Assembly: GCA_965229885.1 (NCBI GenBank)
Contig: CBDDJX010000003.1
Coordinates: 1,550,001 to 1,614,000, forward strand
DNA: 64,000 bases
Source: DATLLJ01 sp965229885
Lineage (GTDB): Bacteria > Acidobacteriota > Vicinamibacteria > Vicinamibacterales > CAVVIG01
Direction of reading: 5' to 3'
Positions 54,884-64,000 of the stretch are shown here, one piece after another. The first letter of the stretch is position 1; every line of letters begins with the position of its first letter. Below the pieces are notes generated by a model, which worked only from the letters and a program-made list of their open reading frames with translations, did no database searches and was not told the origin of the DNA. Both the position numbers and the translations under genes were made by a program.

Positions 54884-56227
54884 TCAGTCCTGGCGGCGCT
54901 TCTTTTTGATTTCTTCCCATCCGTCAAGGCGCCGTTTGATTTCCTTTTCGAACCCACGCTCCTTCGGGTCGTAATACTTGCGCCCCTCGAGCGCGGGCGG
55001 CAGGCACGACATGGCCGCGACGGCGTCCGCCTCGTTGTGCGCATAGCGATAACCCTTGCCGTAGTCGAGCTCTTTCATCAGCGTGGTCGGTGCGTTCCGC
55101 AGGTGCAGCGGCACCGGCTGGGCCAGGTCTTCGTGCGCATCTCGAGCAGCGTGGTTGTACGCCTCGTAGACGGCGTTGCTTTTCGGCGCCGTCGCCAGGT
55201 AGATTGCCGCCTGCGCCAGGGCGGTGTTGCCCTCGGGCATGCCGATGAAGTGCACGGCGTCCTTGGCCGCGACCGCCACGGTCAGCGCCTGCGGATCGGC
55301 GTTCCCGATGTCTTCAGACGCAAACCTGACGAGACGACGGGTGATGTACATCGGATCCTCGCCGGCTTCGACCATGCGTGCGAGCCAGTAGACGGCGGCA
55401 TCCGGATCGCTGTTGCGCATCGACTTGTGAAGGACCGAGATCAGGTTGTAGTGCTCCTCGCCTGATTTGTCGTAGAGGAGCGAGCGTCGCTGAATCGTCT
55501 CCTGAACGCGGGCGAGGTCGATCCGCCGTTTGTTGTCGACCGGCGCGGCGGCAACGCTCAACTCGAGCAGATTGAGGGCGACGCGTGCGTCGCCGTTGGC
55601 GTACCGGGCCATCGCGCGCACGCTGTCGTCGTCGATCTCGACGGCCGTCGCGCCGAGGCCTCGCTCGGGATCGCCAAGGGCTCGCGTGAGGATCGCCGCG
55701 ACCTCCTCGACGCTCAAGCCGCGCAGCACAAATACCTTCGAACGAGAGAGCAGCGCCGCATTCACTTCGAACGACGGGTTCTCGGTCGTGGCCCCGATCA
55801 ACACGATGTCGCCGGCCTCGACGCGCGGCAGAAAGGCGTCCTGCTGGGCCTTACTGAACCGGTGGATCTCGTCGATGAATACGATGGTGCGCCGCCCTGT
55901 CGAGCGCCGGAGGCGCTCGGCCTCGCTCATGACGTCGCGGATCTCCTTGATGCCCGCCAGGGTGGCGCTGAATGACACGAACCTGGCTTTCGTGGTATTC
56001 GCGATGATGCGCGCGAGAGTCGTCTTGCCGGTCCCTGGAGGGCCCCACAGGATGATCGACTGCAGGAGATCGCGCTCGATCGCCGCACGCAGCGGCTTGC
56101 CTGGCGCGAGCAGCTCCTCCTGGCCGATGAACTCGTCGAACGTACGCGGGCGCATCCGCTCAGCGAGCAGCGCTGGGGCACTGCCGAGAGGAACGTCGTC
56201 AGGAAACAGTGAATCCACGGGAGTCAA
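54884..56227 (-). CDS. rarA: Replication-associated recombination protein A (RarA/MgsA)
   Basis: AAA+ clamp-loader-like ATPase acting at stalled forks. 447 residues. Walker A LWGPPGTGKTTLARIIA, Walker B IVFIDEIHRFSKAQQDAFLP, sensor IGATTENPSFEVN; C-terminal tetramerisation domain (ISVLHKSMRNSDPDAAVYWLARMVEAGED). Start overlaps the rlmB stop by 4 bases (ATGA), so the two form an operon. Confidence 0.95.
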   Translation of the reverse strand: MTPVDSLFPDDVPLGSAPALLAERMRPRTFDEFIGQEELLAPGKPLRAAIERDLLQSIILWGPPGTGKTTLARIIANTTKARFVSFSATLAGIKEIRDVMSEAERLRRSTGRRTIVFIDEIHRFSKAQQDAFLPRVEAGDIVLIGATTENPSFEVNAALLSRSKVFVLRGLSVEEVAAILTRALGDPERGLGATAVEIDDDSVRAMARYANGDARVALNLLELSVAAAPVDNKRRIDLARVQETIQRRSLLYDKSGEEHYNLISVLHKSMRNSDPDAAVYWLARMVEAGEDPMYITRRLVRFASEDIGNADPQALTVAVAAKDAVHFIGMPEGNTALAQAAIYLATAPKSNAVYEAYNHAARDAHEDLAQPVPLHLRNAPTTLMKELDYGKGYRYAHNEADAVAAMSCLPPALEGRKYYDPKERGFEKEIKRRLDGWEEIKKKRRQD

Positions 56228-57024
56228 GGTTCAGGCTCCTCTGTTCGCTGGCGACGGGCTTCGTACACGACGAGCGCGGCGCTGACCGCGGTGTTCAGCG
56301 ACTCGACCGATGGCTGCATCGGGATGCTCACGTGCTCGTCGGCGGCGTCGACCTGCGACGGGGCCAGGCCTGGCCCTTCGCCGCCGATGAGAATCGCGAT
56401 TGGGCCGCGGAGATCCGATTCGAAGAGGGGCTGGCCGCCGCGTGGCGAGGTGGCGACGATACGGCAGCCGTGACGGCGGGCTTCATCGGTCGCCTCGCGG
56501 ACATCTCGATGGACGAGAAGAGGCAGCCGGAGAGCGCTGCCCATCGACCCACGCAGCGCCTTCCAGCCGAACGGATCGGCGCACGCGCCGGCGCAGACCA
56601 CGCCGGTCGCGCCGCCGGCTTCTGAGACCCGGACGATCGCCCCCACATTCCCCGGGTCCTGTATGTCGATCGCCACGATCACCAGCGGCGTGTCTCGATA
56701 GACGCGTTCGCCAGCGACGACTGGCCGCTCGGCAAGGGCCACGATCGGGCTCGGCGATCGGACGGGGCTGAGCGCCTGCATGACGGATGCGGAAACGATC
56801 GCGACGGGGACATCGTGCCCTGGCAGTCGCTCGGCAAGGTCGGCGACTTCCGGCCGGACATTCCTCACAGTCATGACGGCGGCCTCGCGTATGTGAACGC
56901 CGGCGTCGAGCGCTTCGGCGACGAGATGCACGCCGTCGAGCAGCAGCAGATCGCCGCTCTCCCCTCTCGCCGCGTTGCGAAAGCGCGAGACGATGGCGTT
57001 CTGACGGCTCGTGATGGGTGGCAC
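56224..57024 (-). CDS. SpoU-family rRNA 2'-O-methyltransferase (TrmH/RlmB-like)
   Basis: SAM-dependent ribose methyltransferase. 266 residues from GTG 57024. N-terminal substrate-binding domain (RNAARGESGDLLLLDGVHLVAEAL) and SPOUT domain with the three motifs IQDPGNVGAIVRVSEAGGA, ILIGGEGPGL and VSIPMQPSVESLNTAVSAAL. The likely target is 23S rRNA (RlmB-like), but paralogues modify tRNA. The frame extends 324 bases upstream over greA; that part is discarded. Divergent from greA. Confidence 0.88.
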   Translation of the reverse strand: MPPITSRQNAIVSRFRNAARGESGDLLLLDGVHLVAEALDAGVHIREAAVMTVRNVRPEVADLAERLPGHDVPVAIVSASVMQALSPVRSPSPIVALAERPVVAGERVYRDTPLVIVAIDIQDPGNVGAIVRVSEAGGATGVVCAGACADPFGWKALRGSMGSALRLPLLVHRDVREATDEARRHGCRIVATSPRGGQPLFESDLRGPIAILIGGEGPGLAPSQVDAADEHVSIPMQPSVESLNTAVSAALVVYEARRQRTEEPEP

Positions 57025-57061
57025 CCAGGAAGAATAGCACTGTGGTACGATGCTCCGTCCC

Positions 57062-57553
57062 ATGGCGGAATCGATGAAAGACCGGCTGATCAAGAAATTC
57101 GAGGAGGAAATTCGTGCGCTCGATCGCGAGCTGAAGGTCGAGCTGCCGCGGGAAATCCTTCGCGCTCGCGACCTGGGCGACCTGCGGGAGAACGCCGAGT
57201 ACCATGCGGCGAAGGAACGCCAGAGGCTGGTCGAGTCGCGCATCAGCATGCTGCAGAAGCGCGTGTCGGAGATCGCGCTGCTCAACGTCGACCGCATCCC
57301 GACCGATCGCGCCGGCTTTGGTTCGACGCTGCACGTCGTCGAGAGCACGGGTGTGAAGATGATATTTCAGCTCGTCATGCCAGAGGATGCCGACGCGGTC
57401 AAAGGGTTGATTTCCACGACGTCGCCGATTGGCCGTGCGTTTCTCAACAAAGAGGAAGGCGACACAATCAAGGTGACGACGCCAGGCGGCATGCGGGAGT
57501 TCGAAATCGTCAAGCTGCTGACCATCCATCACGAGGCCGTCATTAACCCATGA
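57062..57553 (+). CDS. greA: Transcription elongation factor GreA
   Basis: Stimulates RNA polymerase transcript cleavage at arrested complexes. 163 residues from ATG 57062. N-terminal coiled coil with the acidic tip DLGDLRENAEYHAAKERQ and a C-terminal FKBP-like domain (ISTTSPIGRAFLNKEEGD…VTTPGGMREFEIVKL). An ATG at 57077 is also possible. Stop overlaps the next start (ATGA). Confidence 0.93.
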   Translation: MAESMKDRLIKKFEEEIRALDRELKVELPREILRARDLGDLRENAEYHAAKERQRLVESRISMLQKRVSEIALLNVDRIPTDRAGFGSTLHVVESTGVKMIFQLVMPEDADAVKGLISTTSPIGRAFLNKEEGDTIKVTTPGGMREFEIVKLLTIHHEAVINP

Positions 57554-58974
57554 CGGGGCGGTCCGACGCGACGCCGTTTCCGACCGCTGAACCGTATGCA
57601 CCTCAACTTCGCACCGCCCTTGTCCTGACCGGCACTGGTGCCGCTGGCGTCTATCACGCCGGCGTGCTTCGCGCGTTGGACGAAGCAGGCGTCAAGCTCG
57701 ACGTCGTGGCGGGCCGCGGCGTCGGCGTCATCGGAGCGCTGTTTGCCGCGATTGACGGCGCGCAGCGGCTCTGGGAGGACAAGGGATTCTGGCGGACGCC
57801 CGGTCTCCGCTCACTGTACCGGTGGCGCGGCGTGGCACAGGTCGTCGCCTGGGCCCTCGCGCTTTCGGTCGCCATCGTCGCGATGCCCATGGCCGTCATG
57901 GTGGCGGGGCTGGTGGTCTTCCCGCTGGATTTCCTGCTCAGGATCGTCGGCGTCGGCGGCGCATCCGGTCTTGTCGGCGGCTATCTTCGCATCGCGCAGG
58001 ACGCCTTTGCGACGACGGCGCTGCCGACGTGGCTTCCGCGACTGGTGTTTGTGGTGCTGGCGGCCGCGGCGGCGATAGCCGGTGTCAACGGCTGGCTCCG
58101 CGAGGGACGCCGGGGACGCGGCGCGGCGTGGTGGCGGCTCGTGCCGTCGCCGCTGTCGGCGACGGGCGCGGCCACTCGCGTCTGGGGCGTGCTCTGGGAT
58201 CTACTGCGCGGGGCGGCGCAACTCAAGCGGCCGGGCCGGAGCGACCTGGCCAGGCGATACGGGGAAGTGCTCGCCGATAATCTCGGGCAGCCCGGATTCA
58301 GGGAGCTCGTGATTATTGCGCACGATCTCGACGCGCACTGCGATCTCGTCTTTGCGCTCGTCGCCGAGAGCCGCCGGCGCGACTTGTTCCGGAGGCCAAC
58401 GGTGGAGGCCGCCGAACTCCGGCGCGCGGAGGTCATCGATCTGAGCGGCGTTGGCCGCGACTATCTGGTGGATGCGGTCGCCGGGGCGCTGGCGGTGCCG
58501 ATCGCGACCGACCCGCATTCAATCGTCTTCACCTCTGACGCGTACTGGCGCGGTGAGACCCACCGGCTCTGCGATCGGCCGTCCTCGCTCGCGCGGCTGC
58601 TCGACGAGCTCGCGGACCTTGGCGTCCAGCAGATCCTCATCGTGTCGGCCTCGCCCGAGTCGCCGCGGCCTCACACGCTTGCCGCGCCTCGCCTCGATGG
58701 TCGCGCGCGCCTTGGCGAGTACCTCCAATCGTCTGAAGCCGCCTTTGTCCGCGATGCGACGCTGATGATCGCCAGGCGCGTTCCACGCGTCTTCACCATC
58801 CGCCCGTCCCATAATCCCATTGGCCCGTTCGAGTTCGGCGGCGGCTACGATGACCGCTCCGACCGACCTCAGCCGCTCGACGAGCTGATGAGCCGCGGTT
58901 ACGAAGATGCCTATCGCCAGTTCATCGAGCCTGTGGTCGGCGCCAGCGGGGAACGAGTCGGTCTCGGCAGCTAG
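57550..58974 (+). CDS. Patatin-like membrane protein lacking the catalytic serine
   Basis: 474 residues. The N-terminal region resembles the patatin fold start: LVLTGTGAAGVYHAGVLRAL (oxyanion-type loop, residues 28-33) and then VVAGRGVGVIGALFAAIDGA, where the usual GxSxG is GRGVG (55-59), so the Ser nucleophile is replaced by Gly. Hydrophobic segments at ~95-135 and ~160-180 suggest membrane insertion. The C-terminal NPIGPFEFGGGYDDRSDRP resembles the tail of bacterial patatin-like proteins. It is probably not an active lipase by the standard mechanism. Overlaps greA by 4 bases and the convergent gene by 4. Confidence 0.75.
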   Translation: MTGRSDATPFPTAEPYAPQLRTALVLTGTGAAGVYHAGVLRALDEAGVKLDVVAGRGVGVIGALFAAIDGAQRLWEDKGFWRTPGLRSLYRWRGVAQVVAWALALSVAIVAMPMAVMVAGLVVFPLDFLLRIVGVGGASGLVGGYLRIAQDAFATTALPTWLPRLVFVVLAAAAAIAGVNGWLREGRRGRGAAWWRLVPSPLSATGAATRVWGVLWDLLRGAAQLKRPGRSDLARRYGEVLADNLGQPGFRELVIIAHDLDAHCDLVFALVAESRRRDLFRRPTVEAAELRRAEVIDLSGVGRDYLVDAVAGALAVPIATDPHSIVFTSDAYWRGETHRLCDRPSSLARLLDELADLGVQQILIVSASPESPRPHTLAAPRLDGRARLGEYLQSSEAAFVRDATLMIARRVPRVFTIRPSHNPIGPFEFGGGYDDRSDRPQPLDELMSRGYEDAYRQFIEPVVGASGERVGLGS

Positions 58975-60419
58975 GACGTGAGCAGGTGCGTCTTCGTCTC
59001 TTTCGACGACTCGTTCAGGAACTGCGCCGCGAGCTCGTGCAGGCGGCGGGAGATGACGTTGGCGTTCAGATCGCCGAACCTCGCGCGGAACGCCTGCAGC
59101 GGCATGATCGCCTTGGCCATGGCGCGATGCCCGCCGGCGCTGCCGATGTCGGTGAAATAGCGGCGGACAAACTCGCCGGCGTTTTTCGAGTAGCCCAGGT
59201 TCCGGACTGAAATCACGAACGAGTCGTTGACCACGCCGCCGATGATGCTCCACCTGACGTCTTCGAGCTGGAGGAAGAAATCGGCGACGTAGGGGATGAA
59301 GTCTTCTCTCGGCAGCTGTCCGAGGAACGCGCAGAAGACCTGATCGAGCAAGGTCCCGCTCTGATAGGCCCTGATCACGTACTCGAGCCGCTCGCGCGTG
59401 ACCTCAGCCCCCTCCATCTTCCGGATCATCTGCGCGTCGGCCAACGGGTAAAGGTACGAGAAGGCCTCGAGGTCGACGCGGTTCGTCTGCCGGTTGAAGA
59501 ACAGCGTATCCGACTTGATCGCGTAGAGCATCGCGGTGGCCGTACGCTCGGAAATGTTCACGTCGACGGCGCGCAGATGCTCGGTCAGGATCGTCGACGT
59601 CGATCCGTATTCAGGCCTGATGTCCTTGAAGACCGCCGTGTAGCCAGGCTGCTCCGGATGATGGTCGATGACCAGGTCGACCCGGTCGGTCAGATTGCCG
59701 AAGTAGTGCGGCTGGACGTCGACCATCGCGATGCGATCGAAGTCCTTCAGCGAGGCAGGCGTGATGGACTCGACCTGGAGATCGAGCAGGTTCACCATCC
59801 GCAGATTTTCCGGGCGTGTCACCCCGTGCATGGCGCCGATGATCGCCGTGGTTTTCGTGCGCCGCAGGACGTTGCGCAGCGCGAGCCCGCTGGCGAGCGC
59901 GTCGGGGTCGGGATCATGGTGCAGCAGGATGAGCACGCGGTCGGCGTCGCTGAAATACCGCTGATACTGCTGCACCCGCGCACGCGTCAGTGACCGGCTG
60001 AATTCGGTCAGCAGCGGGCCCCCGAACAGCTCGGACAGCGAGAGATACGCCACATCCGGGAACTCGGCTCGGAGCTCGTCGGCCCTCCTGGCGGTGGCCG
60101 CGGCGCCCAGGCCGAGAACGTAGACCAGCGTGCCACCGGCGTCCCGCACCGCTTCCAGTACCTTTTTGAGGCTGCGGCGGGCGTTGTCTTCGATGATGAT
60201 GCAGCTGCCCGGCGTGACATCGGCCTTGAGGTAGGTATCGGTGCGTCGCGGATCGCCGAACGTGACCGTGACCCCGGCGTCGTGGAGGCGGCGCGCCAGG
60301 GCCCGGCTGTCGACGATGAATTCGATTTCGAAGCCGGGCAGCAGGATCTCGTCGAGCATCCTGATGACCAGTTCGTCCTGACAAACCGCTAGACACCGCA
60401 TTCGGGGTAACCCATTCAT
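58971..60419 (-). CDS. DHH/DHHA1 phosphoesterase with N-terminal RCK-like domain
   Basis: 482 residues from ATG 60419. N-terminal ~130 residues look like a TrkA-N/RCK Rossmann domain (FIVDSRALARRLHDAGVTVTFGDPR), but the GxGxxG loop is not recognisable. Then a DHH domain: LLHHDPDPDALASGLAL, IAMVDVQPHYF, LVIDHHPEQPGY; and a DHHA1 domain near the end (NLGYSKNAGEFVRRYF, GSAGGHRAMAKAIMP). DHH enzymes hydrolyse nanoRNA or cyclic dinucleotides; the substrate is unknown. A minus-strand TATAAT (60420-60425) abuts the ATG, so the real start may be the ATG at 60401. Confidence 0.85.
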   Translation of the reverse strand: MNGLPRMRCLAVCQDELVIRMLDEILLPGFEIEFIVDSRALARRLHDAGVTVTFGDPRRTDTYLKADVTPGSCIIIEDNARRSLKKVLEAVRDAGGTLVYVLGLGAAATARRADELRAEFPDVAYLSLSELFGGPLLTEFSRSLTRARVQQYQRYFSDADRVLILLHHDPDPDALASGLALRNVLRRTKTTAIIGAMHGVTRPENLRMVNLLDLQVESITPASLKDFDRIAMVDVQPHYFGNLTDRVDLVIDHHPEQPGYTAVFKDIRPEYGSTSTILTEHLRAVDVNISERTATAMLYAIKSDTLFFNRQTNRVDLEAFSYLYPLADAQMIRKMEGAEVTRERLEYVIRAYQSGTLLDQVFCAFLGQLPREDFIPYVADFFLQLEDVRWSIIGGVVNDSFVISVRNLGYSKNAGEFVRRYFTDIGSAGGHRAMAKAIMPLQAFRARFGDLNANVISRRLHELAAQFLNESSKETKTHLLTS

Positions 60420-60528
60420 TATACGCTTGACGCTGTGGTGGGCCGAGGCGCCCACGGGTGAGTGCAGTTCTGTGAGCCTGACGCGAGGCAGACAGGACGA
60501 AGAGCTGTAGTAAGATTCAGGGTTCCGT

Positions 60529-62558
<2,030 letters not shown>

Positions 62559-62562
<4 letters not shown>

Positions 62563-63115
62563 TCCCTCTGATCGAAACCTGGGCAAAGCATGCCGCACTC
62601 GAGGTTCAGGAGCACGTCCGCCTGACGATCGCGGTGTTCCGTGGGTTCTTCAGCCCGCCAATCTACCGCCACGACATCGTGGAGCAGTTCGACCACCCAG
62701 GCGAGTCAGGGGATCGACGAGCTCTCGGGCCTGCTTCGCGACGTGCGCCAGGGAAAAGGCACGGCCGGGAAGCTGATGACGGACGGGCGGCTCTACAATG
62801 ACCTGCAGCAGTCTGCCGTATCGGCCGGGGACTTGACGCGCGGGATTCGCGACGGCCGCGGCACGCTGGGCAAGCTGATAATAGATAACACCTTCGCCAG
62901 TGCATGGAACGGCGCCACGGTGAACATCCAGGAACTGGCCGCGAAGCTCAATACTGAATGCCGGAGAAGGCACGGCCGGACAGTTGCTGAAAGACAAGCA
63001 GTTATGTGAGAACATGAATGGGACCGTCGTTGAATTGCGGAACCTGTTGTCGGCGATTCAGAAGGATCCGAAGAAGTAGAAGAAGCACTTGAACGTGAAG
63101 ATCAGCATCTTCTAG
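62559..63115 (+). pseudogene. Collapsed mla locus: MlaE N-terminus joined to MlaD C-terminus
   Basis: TTG 62559 opens a frame whose first ~45 residues (LIETWAKHAALEVQEHVRLT, FRGFFSPPIYRHDIVEQFD) match the N-terminus of MlaE-type lipid ABC permeases. Near 62690 the sequence switches to the helical C-terminal region of an MCE/MlaD protein (GIDELSGLLRDVRQGKGTAG, LTRGIRDGRGTLGKLI, GEGTAGQLLKDKQL-like, ELRNLLSAIQKDPKK). There is a frameshift near 62955 and an in-frame stop at ~63077. The permease body, any MlaF ATPase gene and the MCE domain are absent. It explains the 580-base gap after uvrB. Confidence 0.7.
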
Positions 63116-63143
63116 GGCTGGGGACTCGGGACTGGAGGCTGAA

Positions 63144-63449
63144 ATGTCGAGAAATAGCGGTGCGGGGGCAGGCAGTGTGATGTTGGCCTTCCTGGTCGGG
63201 GCGGTAGCCGGGGCGGCTGTGGCGCTGCTCTATGCGCCCGCCGTGGGAGAGGAAACACGCGAGCTCCTCGGCGAGAAGGCGCGGAAAGGCCGCGAGCGGG
63301 CGGCGGAAGCCGAAGTCAAGGGGCGCGAGGCGATCAGTCGAGGTCGGGAAGCCGTGGCGACCGCACTGGAACGGGGCCGCGAAGCGTACCAGCAGGCCCG
63401 GTCAGAACCGTCAGGAACGTCGGCGTCCACGTCGAGAGAGGGCGCGTGA
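63144..63449 (+). CDS. YtxH-like small membrane protein
   Basis: 101 residues. One N-terminal TM helix (VMLAFLVGAVAGAAVALLYAP) ending in the LYAP…GEETR signature, then a charged helical tail (ERAAEAEVKGREAISRGREA). The YtxH family is of unknown or stress/envelope function. Its end overlaps the next gene's GTG by 4 bases, so the pair is co-translated. Confidence 0.8.
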   Translation: MSRNSGAGAGSVMLAFLVGAVAGAAVALLYAPAVGEETRELLGEKARKGRERAAEAEVKGREAISRGREAVATALERGREAYQQARSEPSGTSASTSREGA

Positions 63450-63859
63450 GCGTCTGGGGTGAGGCCTTCCTTGGCGTCATCGCGGTCGCGACCCTCGCGA
63501 TCGCCGTCGTGCTCGTCGGCGTGCTCATGGCGGCCAGCCGGCTGGCGCGGCGCGTCGGGCGAATCCTCGATCAGTTCGAGGTGGAGCTGAAGCCGCTTTT
63601 CGATCACCTGAACGCGATCGGCCGCGACGCGTCTCGCGCAGCGGCGCTTGCCACCACTCAGGTGGAACGGGCCGACCGGGCGATTAGCGACCTGGCGCAG
63701 CGTCTGGAGCAGACCATCCGACGCTTCCGGGCCGTTCTGAACGGACCCGCGCGGGAAGGAAACGCCATTCTCACCGCGCTCGCCGCCGCGCGGCGCGCCC
63801 TGCGCGGCGGCAGAGCCAGGCACGCCCGCGGCGAAGAAGAAGACTCGCTCTTTATATGA
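63446..63859 (+). CDS. DUF948-like membrane protein
   Basis: 137 residues, GTG start. One N-terminal TM helix (FLGVIAVATLAIAVVLVGVLM), then a long amphipathic helix (LARRVGRILDQFEVELKPLFDHL…ATTQVERADRAISDLAQRLE) typical of DUF948 proteins, commonly found beside YtxH. Basic tail. Function unknown; envelope-associated by context. Confidence 0.75.
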   Translation: MSVWGEAFLGVIAVATLAIAVVLVGVLMAASRLARRVGRILDQFEVELKPLFDHLNAIGRDASRAAALATTQVERADRAISDLAQRLEQTIRRFRAVLNGPAREGNAILTALAAARRALRGGRARHARGEEEDSLFI

Positions 63860-63931
63860 CGCCTTGCGCTCGGCACCCGCCGGGTGGTAGAACACACGCA
63901 GTTAACGCTCTAAATCAGCGAAGGGAGTCGT

Positions 63932-64000
63932 ATGTCTGCAGTCGTACGCGTCTGGCTGGCCGGTGTACTTGTGCTGGCCGTTTCGGCGACGGCCCTCGCG
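63932..64000 (+). CDS. Start of an exported protein, cut by the window end
   Basis: ATG 63932, with GAAGGGAG upstream as a good Shine-Dalgarno. The 23 visible residues form a signal peptide (VVRVWLAGVLVLAVSATALA). The mature protein is outside the window, so the product is not identifiable. Confidence 0.6.
   Translation, partial: MSAVVRVWLAGVLVLAVSATALA

Overview
The window is about 64 kb of GC-rich bacterial chromosome and is almost entirely core metabolism and information processing. The organism is Gram-negative: it has a PilQ secretin, a complete Kdo/CMP-Kdo set with LapB, and lipoprotein signal peptides. Several traits together point to Acidobacteriota, probably the Vicinamibacteria. 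They are a TCA segment using 2-oxoglutarate:ferredoxin oxidoreductase, a Rieske/cytochrome b complex with a very large octahaem cytochrome c, a patatin-like family lacking the usual serine, and many short palindromic intergenic repeats. This placement is inference from gene content, not from a marker search. No tRNA, rRNA, CRISPR array, transposase or prophage was recognised.

Layout. 1-2.7 kb: 3' part of pilQ and two lipoprotein genes, each broken by a one-base frameshift. 2.7-9.5 kb (+): TPR protein, pepP, accB-accC, thiE, a decayed K+ channel, folD, coaE. 9.6-15.7 kb (-): kdsB-pyrG-kdsA-kdsD-kdsC-lapB, an operon for Kdo supply and LPS assembly control. 15.8-18.8 kb: a membrane-anchored protein, a lipid kinase and serA (-). 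19-26.4 kb (+): icd-mdh-sucC-sucD-korA-korB, a contiguous stretch of the TCA cycle. 26.5-27.6 kb: ndk, a small membrane protein and dcd.

27.6-32.2 kb (+): pheA-ilvB-ilvH-ilvC, preceded by what reads as a complete transcription attenuator: promoter, a 31-codon valine-rich leader peptide, competing hairpins and a strong terminator. 32.3-38.8 kb (+): a respiratory module (HEAT protein, Rieske, split cytochrome b, octahaem cytochrome c). 38.9-52.5 kb (+): hisS, aspS, phoH, ybeY, corC-like, era, recO, glyQ, glyS, ppdK. 52.5-64 kb: CorA remnant, mutL, a small membrane protein, rarA and rlmB (-), greA, patatin-like protein, RCK-DHH protein (-), uvrB, a collapsed mlaE-to-mlaD remnant, YtxH-like and DUF948-like proteins, and the start of an exported protein.

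Two themes go beyond housekeeping. First, three envelope or transport loci (K+ channel, CorA, Mla lipid transport) survive only as multiply deleted remnants between intact core genes. Second, several families of short inverted repeats are scattered between genes, and copies also lie in frame inside coding regions (TPR protein, PepP, YbeY, the C-terminus of the CorC-like protein), adding repeat-encoded peptides.
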